Assembly (NCBI RefSeq): GCF_009866965.1
Contig: NZ_SPKJ01000006.1
Span: 1-64,000, forward strand
Direction: 5' to 3'
From: Propylenella binzhouense
GTDB lineage: Bacteria > Pseudomonadota > Alphaproteobacteria > Rhizobiales > Afifellaceae
Length of the DNA: 64,000 bases
The stretch's first letter is position 1; each line of letters begins with the position of its first letter. Shown here piece by piece: positions 31,321 to 40,743 of the stretch. The position numbers and the translations under genes were made by a program. The notes under the pieces were generated by a model. The model saw nothing but the letters and a program-made list of their open reading frames with translations. It had not been told where the DNA came from and made no database searches.

Positions 31321-32184
31321 TCAGACGGGAGGCGCGGCGGCCGCGACACGCAGCGCCGCCGAAGCGGCCGCCGGCAGCACGGTGATGTGATCCAGGCCCG
31401 CCAGCTCCTCGTAGTCGAGCCTGACATGCGCCGTGCCGCCGGAACGGATGAGGCGCGCGAGGTCACGGGCATTCCCGATCATGCGGTTGCCCTCCACCCA
31501 GGCGCGGCGCACCTCCCGGTCCATCCCGCGTCGGACGTCCCGTTCCATCACCGTCTCCTCCTCGCTGCCAACCGTGAGCCGCAGCGGCACCGGCTCGGCA
31601 GGCGGCCTCGCCTCGCGCAGGAAGCGTGCGAAGGCAGCGACCAGGCTGCCGCCGTCGAACCAGAGCGACGGACTGCTGGCGACATAGGCCCGGAAGGCGT
31701 CCGGGCGCGACAGCAGTGCATGGAGGGTCAGAAGGCCGCCGAGGGAATGGCCGAACAACGTGTCGCGCCCCTGGGCGATAGGACGACGCGCTGCGACGAG
31801 CGGCTTCACGTCCCGTTCGATCGTGTCGAGCAGTTCGTCGCCGCCGCCGAGCGGCGGCCAGGGCTCGCCGTTCGGCCGATCGGGAAGGCGATAGACCGCG
31901 CGCGGCGGGGTCAGGTCGTAGATGCGGCGGTCGAGGCGGCGCGCGCCGTCGGGATAGCCGACCGCCACCACCAGGGGCAGGACCGTACCGGCACCGCCGG
32001 CGCCGGCGATCCGGGCCGCATGTCCGACCAGAAGATCGAAGCATTCCGCCGCGTCGAAGGCGTAGAGCGCCGGCCGTCCGGTCGCAGGCGCGTCGCCCGG
32101 CGGCGACCAGATCCGGATCCGGAACACCGCGCCGCTTACGGAGGACCTGATGTCGAGCGCCTCGGCGCAGCCGAACTCCGCCAT
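31321..32184 (-). CDS. Alpha/beta-hydrolase esterase (probable ferric-siderophore esterase)
   Basis: 287 residues from the ATG at 32184; an overlapping TTG at 32211 is a possible start. The nucleophile elbow is 'DTLFGHSLGGLLTLHALLSRP', followed by 'AYVASSPSLWFDGGSLVAAF' and a C-terminal 'EELAGLDHITVLPAA' that supplies the catalytic His. This matches the IroE/Fes-like putative-esterase family that cleaves ester siderophores to free iron. It lies downstream of a DUF2218 gene and a TonB-dependent siderophore receptor, which supports that role. The siderophore is unknown. No signal peptide is visible, so the enzyme is probably cytosolic. Confidence 0.85.
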   Translation of the reverse strand: MAEFGCAEALDIRSSVSGAVFRIRIWSPPGDAPATGRPALYAFDAAECFDLLVGHAARIAGAGGAGTVLPLVVAVGYPDGARRLDRRIYDLTPPRAVYRLPDRPNGEPWPPLGGGDELLDTIERDVKPLVAARRPIAQGRDTLFGHSLGGLLTLHALLSRPDAFRAYVASSPSLWFDGGSLVAAFARFLREARPPAEPVPLRLTVGSEEETVMERDVRRGMDREVRRAWVEGNRMIGNARDLARLIRSGGTAHVRLDYEELAGLDHITVLPAAASAALRVAAAAPPV

Positions 32185-32207
32185 GCGGGCGGCCTGACCC
32201 GGCAAGG

Positions 32208-32501
32208 TCAACCCTCGTCGCCGCTCCGCCAGACGATCTCCGGCCGCTCGCGCCAGGCGAAGCGGACGAGATGGTCGTCGATCACCTGCTGGCTGCGCGC
32301 CAGCGCTTCGGCGTTCGGCGCCTCGCACGCGATCTCGAGCGCGCGCTCGTCCGCCCGCATCCGGCAGCTTCCGAACGGAAATCCGATGCGGGCGCTATGC
32401 GGATCGTACTCGACGGCCACCTTGTGCGCGAAGTGCTTGGAGAGCTGCTGCAGATATTTCGAGGCGTTCGCGGTCGCGACGCGGGTGCATGAGTTCGGCA
32501 T
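32208..32501 (-). CDS. DUF2218-family protein
   Basis: 97 residues starting 'MPNSCTRVATANASKYLQQL', with 'HFAHKVAVEYDPHSARIGFPFGSCRM' and 'ALARSQQVIDDHLVRFAWRERPEIVW'. This pattern is the DUF2218 signature, a small protein found beside siderophore receptors and siderophore-interacting proteins. Function unsettled; iron-siderophore handling in the cytosol is inferred from context. The gene lies 7 bp after the receptor stop and 23 bp before the esterase start, so the three probably form one operon. Confidence 0.85.
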   Translation of the reverse strand: MPNSCTRVATANASKYLQQLSKHFAHKVAVEYDPHSARIGFPFGSCRMRADERALEIACEAPNAEALARSQQVIDDHLVRFAWRERPEIVWRSGDEG

Positions 32502-32508
32502 GGGCGCC

Positions 32509-34665
32509 TCAGAATCTCGCGGATACCTTGAGGGTCGCGCTGCGCGGCTCGCCGTAGAAGTTGAAGACGGAGGTGCCGCCGACCCGGGCATAGTACTTCT
32601 CGTCGAAGACGTTGTTCACGACCAGCTTGGCATCGAAGCGGTCGTTGAAGGAATAGCCGGCGAGGAGATCGACCACGGTGTAGCCCGGCGCCTCGATGTC
32701 GCCGGAGGAGAACTCGCTGAAGACCTTCAGTCCGCCGCCGACATAGGCGCCCGACAGCATGCCGAAGCGGTCGTCGAACGTGTACTTGGTCCAGAGCTGA
32801 AGCATGTGCTCCGGCGTGTAGGTGCTGAACGGCTCGCCTGCTGCCTCGGTGTTGAGGTATTCGGTGTGCGTGTAGGTGTAGCCGGCGGTGACCTCCCAGC
32901 CCGGGAGCACCGTTCCGCTCGCCTCGATTTCGATGCCGTCCGCCTCGACCTCGCCCTGCGCGATCTGGAAGCCCGGATTGTCCGGGTCGGCGACGGCGCG
33001 GTTCGTGTCGCGGAGATTGAAATAAGCGAGGGTCGCGTTGAGCCCGTCGAGGAGCTCCGCCTTCACGCCCGTTTCGTACTGCCTGCCTTCGCGCGGATCG
33101 AGCAGGTTCCCGCTCACGTCGACGACCGCCTGCGGCTGGAAGATCTCCGTGTAGCTCGCATAGAGCGACGCCCAGTCGGTCACGTCGAGCACGACGCCGG
33201 CATAGGGCGTGATCTGGCCGTCGACCTCGACCGTGCTCGTCGTCTCTCCCTTCACGAGATCCTTCGTGGAGGCCTGATACCAGGACAGCCGGCCGCCGCC
33301 GATCAGGGTGAGGCGGTCGATCGGCTTGACGCGAAGCTGGCCGTAAAGCCCGAACTGCTCCGGATCGGTCTTGGTCTTCTGCGTGTACGCGACCGTCGGC
33401 TCCGGGACCTCGGCATCCCAGTCGAGAAGATCGAACGGGCCCGCGATGCTTCCGGTCGCCTGCCGGGTCGTGGTCTCGACGTTGCGATAGTCGGCGCCGA
33501 GGATGATGTTGTGCTCCTGGCCGAACAGCTCGAACGGCTTGCTCACATGTGCGTCGAGCGCGAGCGAGGTCTCCGAGAGATCGCGCGCGAGCCAGCGCAT
33601 GCTGTCGACCGTCAGGTCTTCGGAGGCTGCCGTCCCGGCATAGCCGTAGAGGAAGTCGACCGCGCGGTCGGAATAGCGGGCGGAGAGCTTGGCGTGACCG
33701 CCATCGTCGAAGCGGTGCTCGAGCTCGACGATGTAGTCCGTCACGCTGTTGTCGAAGCGGTTCCAGTCCGCGCCCGTGAAGGTGGAGCGGGGGAGGTCGA
33801 GCAGCGTCCCGTCGGACAGCGTCGGCAGGCCGTTGAAGGGCGCTATGTCCCGTTCCATGTGGCTGATGGTGAAGGTCGCCGTCGTGCTGTCGGTAAGGTC
33901 GGCCTGCAGGGTTCCGTAGGCGAGCCCGACATCGTTGCTGACCCAGTCCACCCAGCTGTCCTGGGTCTGGAAGGCGCCGATGATGCGGCCGCGGATCGTG
34001 CCCGCCTTGTTGAGCGGACCGCCGAGATCGAGCTCGGTCCTGCGGTTGTCCCACGAGCCGGCCATCCCGGTCAGGCTCGCCTGGAACTCATCGTTCGCCT
34101 GCTTCAGGCGCATGTTGATCGCGCCGGCGGGCTCCCCCGCGCCGCCGTAGAGGCCGGCGGGGCCGCGCAGGATCTCGATATGGTCGACGATGGCCATGTC
34201 CGGCTGCGTGCCGTAGATGCTCGAAAGCGGCGCCGGCAGGCCGTTGAAGTAGAGGGTGTCGAACTCGAATCCGCGCGAGAAGATGCTGGAGCGGCCGTCA
34301 TCGTTGTTGAGAACGACGATCCCCGGCGTCTCCCGCAGGGCCGTGTCGAGCGACGTGAAACTGCCGTCGTCCAGGCGCTCGCGGGTCACCACGGTGGTCG
34401 ACTGGGGGATCTCCCGGACCGAGCGCACGTCCTTCTCGCCCACGCTGACGAGATCCGTGGTGTAGCTGCCCGTGCCTTCCGTCTCGTAGCTCGATCCCTC
34501 GACGAGGACCTCCGGCAGGAGCGTGCCGTTCGGGTCCGCCTGCCCCTCCTGCGCCCGGGCCTGAACGATTCCGAGGCCCGTCAGGATCGTGGAGGCGGCG
34601 AGAAGCGTCCGCAGCGGGATTGCGTCCGCCCTCAATGGCCGCCCCAGATTTTCCGTGCCGAACAT
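32509..34665 (-). CDS. TonB-dependent siderophore receptor
   Basis: 718 residues from the ATG at 34665, preceded by GGGGG. It has a signal peptide cleaved near 'VQARAQ', then a plug domain ('SVREIPQSTTVVTRERLDDG', 'LDTALRETPGIVVLNNDDGRSSIFSRGF', 'VDHIEILRGPAGLYGGAGEPAGAINM') and a 22-strand barrel ending in aromatic Phe ('LKVSARF'). The plug matches the FpvA/FhuE-type siderophore receptor family. It takes ferric siderophore across the outer membrane with TonB energy. It is divergent from an AraC regulator, and the ABC transporter genes beyond it would complete the uptake path. Confidence 0.94.
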   Translation of the reverse strand: MFGTENLGRPLRADAIPLRTLLAASTILTGLGIVQARAQEGQADPNGTLLPEVLVEGSSYETEGTGSYTTDLVSVGEKDVRSVREIPQSTTVVTRERLDDGSFTSLDTALRETPGIVVLNNDDGRSSIFSRGFEFDTLYFNGLPAPLSSIYGTQPDMAIVDHIEILRGPAGLYGGAGEPAGAINMRLKQANDEFQASLTGMAGSWDNRRTELDLGGPLNKAGTIRGRIIGAFQTQDSWVDWVSNDVGLAYGTLQADLTDSTTATFTISHMERDIAPFNGLPTLSDGTLLDLPRSTFTGADWNRFDNSVTDYIVELEHRFDDGGHAKLSARYSDRAVDFLYGYAGTAASEDLTVDSMRWLARDLSETSLALDAHVSKPFELFGQEHNIILGADYRNVETTTRQATGSIAGPFDLLDWDAEVPEPTVAYTQKTKTDPEQFGLYGQLRVKPIDRLTLIGGGRLSWYQASTKDLVKGETTSTVEVDGQITPYAGVVLDVTDWASLYASYTEIFQPQAVVDVSGNLLDPREGRQYETGVKAELLDGLNATLAYFNLRDTNRAVADPDNPGFQIAQGEVEADGIEIEASGTVLPGWEVTAGYTYTHTEYLNTEAAGEPFSTYTPEHMLQLWTKYTFDDRFGMLSGAYVGGGLKVFSEFSSGDIEAPGYTVVDLLAGYSFNDRFDAKLVVNNVFDEKYYARVGGTSVFNFYGEPRSATLKVSARF

Positions 34666-34763
34666 CCGAACCCCCAAACGCCTACGCGACCCGCAACTGG
34701 TCATAAGTTGAACACTATCGTCATGTTTGGTAGTGGATCGGGATCGGCGCGGCTAGACGCGAG

Positions 34764-34793
34764 GCGTTTGCGCAATCGCCAAAAGCGTTTGCG
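34764..34793. promoter_or_regulatory. Direct repeats in the receptor/AraC divergent region
   Basis: GCGTTTGCG occurs at 34764-34772 and again at 34785-34793, exactly 21 bp apart, which is two helical turns. AraC-type activators bind such direct repeats. The elements lie about 90-118 bp upstream of the AraC start and 100-128 bp from the receptor start, so they could act on either promoter. Confidence 0.5.
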
Positions 34794-34881
34794 GGATGGG
34801 CAAGCGGCTCGGCCTGCGCGCCGGGCACGTTGACCTGGCCGGCTTCGGCCGGCGACAGGCCGGGGTCGAGAGGAAGAAGTC

Positions 34882-35874
34882 TTGGTTGCTGCCAATGTCG
34901 AGGCGGAGCCGGTCGTGCGGCTCGCGGAGATCGCAGACACGTCGCGCTTCGTCGGCACCCGCTTCGCCGTCTCCGGCTCGGGAGCCGATGGCGGCGAGGC
35001 CGCGCTCGCCGGAACCTTCCGCATGCTCCGCCTGCGCCCGGGCATCGTTTTCCACAGTTCCGATGCGCGGGACCTCAGCGACATGGTGACGAGCGTCGTG
35101 CAGCAGCCCGGCCTCACGCTCCACTTCTTCCTCTCGGGAGCGGTCGACGCGCGGCTCGGGGGAAGGCCGCTCGGCCTCGGCCGACGTGCCGATGCCCCGG
35201 TGCGCGGCGTGATCACCGCCCGGGCGGAACCGGAACTCTTCGAGCGGCGCTCGCGCCGGGGCGAGCATGTACGCAAGGTCAACGTGACGATGACGAACGA
35301 GTGGCTCGAGGCCTGCGGCTCCGAGATGGCCGAGGACCATGCCGCGCTCCGCCGCTTCGCCGGGAGCCATCTCGCCCAGTTCGCCTGGACGCCTTCCCCG
35401 ACGACGCTCTCGGTGGCGGAGCAGCTTCTGCGGCCGCCCTGCTCCCCATGCCTGCTCCAGAGCCTCTATCTGGAGAGCCGATCGCTCGACCTGGTCGCCG
35501 AGGGCTTCGCCGCGCTCACGTGCCGGACCGAAGAGCCGGGGGTCCGGCTGCGGCCGAACGACCACCGCCGGCTGCGCATGATCGAGGACTACATCGAAAC
35601 GCGCGGCCGGGAGATCACCTCGCTCGAGGAGATCGCGCGGAGCGGCAATGTGAGCGTGAGCACATTGCGGCGCCTGTTCCGGGCCGCCCACGGCATGAGC
35701 GTCTTCGAATATCTCCGGCGCAGGGGCCTGGAGCGTGCGCGCGCCGCGCTCGAGCGCCAGGGCGTCGCCGTCGCCGAGGCCGCGTACATCGCCGGATATT
35801 CGAGCGCCGCCAACTTCGCCACCGCCTTCAAACGGCGGTTCGGTCTGACCCCTACCGAAGTCCGCCGCCATTAG
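34882..35874 (+). CDS. AraC-family regulator (PchR-like, siderophore-responsive)
   Basis: 330 residues from a TTG at 34882 with AGAGGAAG upstream. The C-terminal 100 residues carry two AraC helix-turn-helix motifs: 'SLEEIARSGNVSVSTLRRLFRAAHGMSVFEYLRRRGLERARAAL' and 'VAVAEAAYIAGYSSAANFATAFKRRFGLTPTEVRR'. The N-terminal domain resembles PchR/effector-binding domains rather than the sugar type. Position beside a siderophore receptor suggests activation of uptake when ferric siderophore is bound. The FatB-type binding protein follows at 35911 in the same direction. Confidence 0.88.
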   Translation: MVAANVEAEPVVRLAEIADTSRFVGTRFAVSGSGADGGEAALAGTFRMLRLRPGIVFHSSDARDLSDMVTSVVQQPGLTLHFFLSGAVDARLGGRPLGLGRRADAPVRGVITARAEPELFERRSRRGEHVRKVNVTMTNEWLEACGSEMAEDHAALRRFAGSHLAQFAWTPSPTTLSVAEQLLRPPCSPCLLQSLYLESRSLDLVAEGFAALTCRTEEPGVRLRPNDHRRLRMIEDYIETRGREITSLEEIARSGNVSVSTLRRLFRAAHGMSVFEYLRRRGLERARAALERQGVAVAEAAYIAGYSSAANFATAFKRRFGLTPTEVRRH

Positions 35875-35910
35875 CGCCCCGCGCATGACGGACGTCCCCA
35901 GGAGACAGCA

Positions 35911-36834
35911 ATGCCGCTTGCCCCCTTGAAGCTCGTCGCCGCCATGGCGCTCGCCCTCGCCTGCCTGGCCCTTCCCGCCGCGGCACGGGCCGAGATCGCG
36001 GTCCGCCACGTCCAGGGCGAGACCGTGCTGCCGGAACGGCCGAAGACCGTGCTGGTCTTCGACCTCGCCGCCCTCGACACGCTCGACAGGCTCGGCGTTC
36101 CGGTCGCCGGGGTGCCGGGATCCAATCTTCCCGAATATCTCGCCAAGTACCGCGACAAGCAGTACCTCAAGATCGGGACGCTGTTCGAGCCGGACTTCGA
36201 GGCGGTCCACGCCGCCGCGCCGGACCTCATCATCGTGGGCGGACGCTCCGCGCCGAAATATGCCGAGCTCGCGCGCATCGCGCCGACCATCGACCTCACG
36301 GTCGACCCGAGCCGCTACGTCGAGAGCGTCCGCCGGAACACCGAGACGCTCGGGCGGATCTTCGGAAGGGAGAAGGAGGCGGGCGCGCTCGAGGCGAAGC
36401 TCGACGGCGCGATGGCGCGTGTGCGCGCCCTCGCCCCGGAGGCCGGGCGTTCGCTGGTCATCCTCACCACGGGCGGAAAGGTCTCCGCCTACGGCAAGGG
36501 AACGCGGTTCGGCTGGGTCCACAGCGATCTCGGCTTCGCGCAGGCGGCGGAGGGCCTGACGATCGCCACGCATGGCGAGCCGGTCTCCTTCGAGTTCATC
36601 CTGAAGACCAATCCCGACACGCTCTTCGTCATCGACCGGGACGCGGCGATCGGCCGGGCCGGCAGCTCGGCGAAGAAGACCCTCGACAACGACCTCGTCG
36701 CGGCGACGAAGGCGGCCCGGAACAACAGGATCGTCTATGTCGACCCCGCCCTCTGGTACATCGTCGGCGGCGGCGTCGGCGCCCTCACGACGGCCGTGGA
36801 GGAGATCGGCGACGCGCTCCGCCGCGCTTCGTAG
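35911..36834 (+). CDS. fatB: Siderophore ABC transporter substrate-binding protein (FatB/CeuE/YclQ type)
   Basis: 307 residues. A signal peptide 'MPLAPLKLVAAMALALACLA' leads to a type III binding protein with 'RPKTVLVFDLAALDTLDRLG', 'APDLIIVGGRSAPKYAELARIAPTIDL', 'KVSAYGKGTRFGWVHSDLG' and 'NNRIVYVDPALWYIVGGGVGALTTAVEEIGDAL'. It has no lipobox cysteine at the end of the signal, as expected for a Gram-negative periplasmic protein. This subgroup carries catecholate or hydroxycarboxylate ferric siderophores. Two permeases and an ATPase follow. Confidence 0.92.
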   Translation: MPLAPLKLVAAMALALACLALPAAARAEIAVRHVQGETVLPERPKTVLVFDLAALDTLDRLGVPVAGVPGSNLPEYLAKYRDKQYLKIGTLFEPDFEAVHAAAPDLIIVGGRSAPKYAELARIAPTIDLTVDPSRYVESVRRNTETLGRIFGREKEAGALEAKLDGAMARVRALAPEAGRSLVILTTGGKVSAYGKGTRFGWVHSDLGFAQAAEGLTIATHGEPVSFEFILKTNPDTLFVIDRDAAIGRAGSSAKKTLDNDLVAATKAARNNRIVYVDPALWYIVGGGVGALTTAVEEIGDALRRAS

Positions 36835-36876
36835 CGGCTCCGGCCGCCGGCACCGGACGCTCCGCATGATCCCGCA

Positions 36877-37842
36877 GTGATCGGGCGGCTCGCGCTCGCC
36901 CTTGTCGGCCTGGCGGTGCTCGCCTCGGCAAGCCTCGTCGTCGGCGTCGGCGATCTCGACCTGAGGGGCCTCGTGACAGGCGGGGCGGACGCCGAAACGC
37001 TCCGCCTGCTCGCGGTCAGCCGGATTCCGCGGACCGTGGCCGTCATCCTCGCCGGTGCGTCGATGGGGATAGCGGCGGTCATCATGCAGATGCTCTTCCG
37101 CAACCGCTTCGTGGAGCCGACGACCTCGGGCGGCGCCGAAGCGGCGAGCCTCGGGCTGCTCGCGGTCGCGCTCCTCGCCCCCGACCTGCCGGTGATGGGA
37201 AAGATGCTCGTGGCAGCGCTCTTCTCGCTTGCCGGCACGGCGCTCTTCCTGCTGCTGGTGGACAGGCTGCCGGTGCGCTCGACCCTGATCGTGCCGCTCC
37301 TCGGCATCATGCTCGGCAAGGTCATCGAGGCCGTGACGACCTTCTTCGCGTACCGCTACGACCTCCTGCAATCCCTCGCGGCCTGGACCAACGGCGACTT
37401 CTCGGGCGTGCTGCGCGGCCGGTACGAGCTGCTCTGGGTCGCCGCCGCCCTGACGGCGCTCGCCTATCTCGCGGCCGACCGCTTCACCGTGGCGGGGCTC
37501 GGCGAGAGCTTCACCACCAATCTCGGGCTGAACTACAGGCGCATCGTCACGCTCGGGCTCGCCGTCGTCTCGCTCGTCACCGCCGCCACGGTGGTGACGG
37601 TCGGAACGGTGCCCTTCCTCGGCCTGATCGTCGCCAATCTCGTCAGCATGCTGGCAGGCGACAATCTGCGCCGCTCGATGCCATGGATCGCGCTCGCCGG
37701 CGCGGCCTTCCTGCTCGCCTCGGACATTCTCGGCCGGCTCGTCCGGTTTCCGTACGAAGTCCCGGTCGGAACTGTGGTCGGTGTCGTCGGAAGCGGTATC
37801 TTCCTGGTGCTTCTCCTTGGCCGACGGGCGCGCTTTGGCTGA
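36877..37842 (+). CDS. fatD: Siderophore ABC transporter permease (FatD/CeuB/YclN type)
   Basis: 321 residues from a GTG at 36877. FecCD-type permease with about nine membrane helices; 'RIPRTVAVILAGASMGIAAVIMQMLFRNRFVEPTTSGGAEAASLGLLAV' is the conserved N-terminal block and 'VVTVGTVPFLGLIVANLVSMLAGDNLRRSMPWIALAGAAFLLASDILGR' the C-terminal one with the ATPase-contacting loop. It forms half of the permease with the next gene, which it overlaps slightly. It imports ferric siderophore from the binding protein. Confidence 0.92.
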   Translation: MIGRLALALVGLAVLASASLVVGVGDLDLRGLVTGGADAETLRLLAVSRIPRTVAVILAGASMGIAAVIMQMLFRNRFVEPTTSGGAEAASLGLLAVALLAPDLPVMGKMLVAALFSLAGTALFLLLVDRLPVRSTLIVPLLGIMLGKVIEAVTTFFAYRYDLLQSLAAWTNGDFSGVLRGRYELLWVAAALTALAYLAADRFTVAGLGESFTTNLGLNYRRIVTLGLAVVSLVTAATVVTVGTVPFLGLIVANLVSMLAGDNLRRSMPWIALAGAAFLLASDILGRLVRFPYEVPVGTVVGVVGSGIFLVLLLGRRARFG

Positions 37843-38803
37843 CGAGCGGACGCCGCGGCGGACCCGGATCGTCCTCGGCACGCTCGGCGCGGCGGCGGCG
37901 CTTTCGGCCGCCGCCTTCATGACCGTCGGGGCGCGCGGCGACTGGGCCTTCGTGCTGGCGTTCCGGGCCGAGAAGCTCGCCGGCCTCGTCCTCGTCGCCG
38001 CCGCGGTGGCGATCGCGACGGTGCTCTTCCAGACGATCGCCGAGAACCGGATCCTGACCCCGGCGGTGATGGGCTTCGATTCCCTCTATCTCGCGATCCA
38101 GACCGGTGCCGTCCACTTCCTCGGCTCGCGCGCGCTGGTCGCGCTCGACCCCCGCCTTCGCTTCGTCGTCGAGACCGCCGCCATGGTCGCGCTTTCCGGC
38201 CTGCTCTTCCGATGGCTCTTTCTCGGCCGGCGCCGCAGCATCCATCTCGTGGTCCTCGCCGGGCTCGTCTTCGGCCTCTTCTTCCGGAGCCTGTCGAGCA
38301 TGGTGCAGCGGATGCTGGATCCGAACGAGTTCGCCGTGGTGCAGGACATGATGTTCGCGAGCTTCAACAAGGTCGATACGGACCTCCTGGCGGTCGCCGC
38401 CGCGGCGGTCGCGGGTTCGGGCATCGTCTGCCTCCGTCTCGTCCACGCGCTCGACGTGCTCGCGCTCGGCCGCGACCTCTCCGTCAATCTGGGCGTCGAC
38501 CATCGCCGGCTGGTGACGGCCCTCTTCGCCGTGGTCGCGATCCTCGTTTCCGTCTCCACGGCGCTCGTGGGCCCGATCACGTTCTTCGGCCTGCTCGTCG
38601 CGAGCCTTGCCTATCAGGTCGCCGGCAGCGACCGGCACCGCGAGACGCTCCCTGCGGCAATCCTGATCGCGATCGTCGCGCTCGTCGGCGGGCAGACGGT
38701 GCTCGAGCGCGTGTTCGGTCTCGATACCGCCCTCAGCGTCATCGTCGACTTCGCCGGCGGGCTCGCCTTCCTCGTCCTCCTCCTGCGGAGCGCCCGCGCA
38801 TGA
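37835..38803 (+). CDS. fatC: Siderophore ABC transporter permease (FatC/CeuC/YclO type)
   Basis: 322 residues from a TTG at 37835; the open frame extends upstream to a GTG at 37781, and no ATG is available before the first helix, so the start is uncertain. FecCD-type permease with about nine helices: 'VAIATVLFQTIAENRILTPAVMGFDSLYLAIQTG' and 'VSTALVGPITFFGLLVASLAYQVAGSDRHRETLPAAILIAIVALVGGQTVLERVF' match the second subunit. It pairs with the previous permease and overlaps the ATPase gene by 4 bp (ATGA). Confidence 0.9.
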   Translation: MADERTPRRTRIVLGTLGAAAALSAAAFMTVGARGDWAFVLAFRAEKLAGLVLVAAAVAIATVLFQTIAENRILTPAVMGFDSLYLAIQTGAVHFLGSRALVALDPRLRFVVETAAMVALSGLLFRWLFLGRRRSIHLVVLAGLVFGLFFRSLSSMVQRMLDPNEFAVVQDMMFASFNKVDTDLLAVAAAAVAGSGIVCLRLVHALDVLALGRDLSVNLGVDHRRLVTALFAVVAILVSVSTALVGPITFFGLLVASLAYQVAGSDRHRETLPAAILIAIVALVGGQTVLERVFGLDTALSVIVDFAGGLAFLVLLLRSARA

Positions 38804-39558
38804 TCGAGATCGACAGCGTCACCAAGCGCTACGGCGAAACCGCGGTGGTCGACGACGTGAGCCTTGCATTGCCAGCGGGCGGGATCACCGCGATCGTCGG
38901 TCCGAACGGCGCGGGCAAGTCGACGCTTCTCTCGATCGTTGCGCGGCTCGCGCCAGCGGATGCCGGACGGGTGCGGGTCGACGGCCTCGACGTGGCGTCG
39001 ACGCCGGGCGCGGTCCTCGCCAAGCGGCTCGCCATGCTCCGGCAGGAGAACCAGGTGCTGGCGCGGCTGACCGTCCGGGAGCTGGTGGCGTTCGGCCGCT
39101 ACCCGCATTCGAGGGGCAGGCCGACGGCCGAGGACGAACGGCACGTGGCGAATTCGATCGCCTATCTCGGCCTCGAGCCGCTCCAGGAGCGATTCCTCGA
39201 CGAGCTGTCGGGCGGCCAGCGCCAGCGCGCCTTCGTGGCGATGGTGCTCTGCCAGGACACGGACTACGTCCTCCTCGACGAGCCGCTCAACAGCCTCGAC
39301 ATGAAGCACGCCGCGGCGATGATGCGGCTCCTGCGCCGTGCCGCGGACGAGCTCGGAAAATCCATCGTCCTGGTCCTGCACGACATCAATTTCGCGGCCG
39401 CCTATGCCGACCGGATCGTGGCGATGCGGGACGGCCGCGTGGTGTTCGACGGTCCGCCCGAAGGCCTGATGCGGGAGGACGTGCTCGAAAGCGTCTACGA
39501 CATGCGCATCCGCGTCGAGGCGATCGGGGACTGGCGCCTCGCCGTCTATTACCGCTGA
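38800..39558 (+). CDS. fatE: Siderophore ABC transporter ATPase (FatE/CeuD/YclP type)
   Basis: 252 residues from the ATG at 38800, overlapping the permease stop by 4 bp. Walker A '[15 protein letters not shown]', Q loop '[10 protein letters not shown]', signature '[17 protein letters not shown]', Walker B '[13 protein letters not shown]' and H loop '[17 protein letters not shown]' are all present. It belongs to the iron-chelate importer group (COG4604). It energises the two permeases to deliver iron from siderophore into the cytosol, completing the path of receptor, binding protein and transporter in this locus. Confidence 0.93.
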   Translation: MIEIDSVTKRYGETAVVDDVSLALPAGGITAIVGPNGAGKSTLLSIVARLAPADAGRVRVDGLDVASTPGAVLAKRLAMLRQENQVLARLTVRELVAFGRYPHSRGRPTAEDERHVANSIAYLGLEPLQERFLDELSGGQRQRAFVAMVLCQDTDYVLLDEPLNSLDMKHAAAMMRLLRRAADELGKSIVLVLHDINFAAAYADRIVAMRDGRVVFDGPPEGLMREDVLESVYDMRIRVEAIGDWRLAVYYR

Positions 39559-39694
39559 CCCTCGGCGCGGCCACACGGCTTGCGGGCGCGCCGACTTGGC
39601 CTATTCTCAGCGGCCAGATCGATCGGCCTGCGCGAGGCTTCCTCCCCCGAGGGAGGAGGTGGCAAGCGAGGGTCCTGTCAGCGCGGAGCGCCCG

Positions 39695-40654
39695 ATGTCC
39701 TACCAGCCTGCGGAAGATCCGGTCCCCGGCGATCCCCATTCGTGCTCCGCGATCGAAACGGTGATCGTGCCGCGCGCGAGCGACCTCGGCGGCTTCGAGG
39801 TCAGGCGCGCGCTGCCCTCCAGGGGCCGCAAGATGATCGGACCGTTCATCTTCTTCGACCAGATGGGGCCGGCCGAGTTCTTCCTGGGCAACGGCATCGA
39901 CGTGCGTCCGCACCCCCATATCGGTCTTGCGACCGTCACGTACCTCTTCACCGGCGCGATCACGCACCGGGATTCCCTCGGCACCGAGATCGACATCGAG
40001 CCGGGCGCCGTGAACCTGATGGCGGCGGGGCGCGGCATCGCGCATTCGGAGCGGACCCCGGCGCGGCTGCGGACCGGCGGCACGAGTCTCTTCGGCATCC
40101 AGACCTGGGTCGCACTGCCGCTCGGTCTGGAGGAAGCGGCTCCGAGCTTCCGCCATCATCCCGCCGCGGAGCTGCCGGTGATCGAGGATGGCGGCGCGCG
40201 CGTTCGCCTCGTCGCGGGTTCGCTCTACGGCGCGAGCTCGCCCGTCGAAGCCTTCTCGGAAACCGTCTACGCCGATGTCCAGCTCGCCGCCGGCGCGGCC
40301 ATCCCGCTCGATCCGAGCTTCGAGGAGCGCGGCCTCTATGTCGTTTCCGGCGAGATCGAGATCGCCGGGGACCGCTTCGAGGGCCCGCAGCTCCTCGTCT
40401 TCCGGCCGGGCGACACGATCACGGTGCGCGCCGTCTCCGCAAGCCGGCTGATGGTCCTCGGCGGCGCGGCCATGGACGGCGACCGCTACATCTGGTGGAA
40501 CTTCGTGTCGTCCCGCCGCGAGCGGATCGAGGCGGCGCGGAACGACTGGGAGGCGGGCCGCTTCGACCGCGTCCAGGGCGAGGCGCCCGACGAGTTCATC
40601 CCGGCCCCGCCGCAGGTCCGGCTCGCCGAGAAGCGTCGCGTCGATTATCCCTGA
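39695..40654 (+). CDS. Pirin-family protein
   Basis: 319 residues from the ATG at 39695; an upstream ATG at 39596 would add 33 residues of unlikely sequence. The N-terminal cupin carries the pirin signature '[14 protein letters not shown]' and '[26 protein letters not shown]' with metal-binding His and Glu; '[15 protein letters not shown]' follows, and a C-terminal cupin-like half completes the bicupin. Pirins bind iron and act as redox-sensitive cofactors or quercetinases; no specific substrate can be read. It stands alone between the iron transporter and dxs. Confidence 0.9.
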   Translation: MSYQPAEDPVPGDPHSCSAIETVIVPRASDLGGFEVRRALPSRGRKMIGPFIFFDQMGPAEFFLGNGIDVRPHPHIGLATVTYLFTGAITHRDSLGTEIDIEPGAVNLMAAGRGIAHSERTPARLRTGGTSLFGIQTWVALPLGLEEAAPSFRHHPAAELPVIEDGGARVRLVAGSLYGASSPVEAFSETVYADVQLAAGAAIPLDPSFEERGLYVVSGEIEIAGDRFEGPQLLVFRPGDTITVRAVSASRLMVLGGAAMDGDRYIWWNFVSSRRERIEAARNDWEAGRFDRVQGEAPDEFIPAPPQVRLAEKRRVDYP

Positions 40655-40743
40655 CAGACCTCCGGCGGCTCACTCCAAGCCGGCCTTGGCCCGCCCTATG
40701 TATGTGGTGTAACCGTCCACCCCTTCGTTCGCGCCCCGGATCC

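Noticed and set aside
34753-37920. Minus-strand open frame of 1055 codons
   Set aside because: It is antisense to the AraC regulator and siderophore transporter genes, with low-complexity charged sequence and no recognisable domain.
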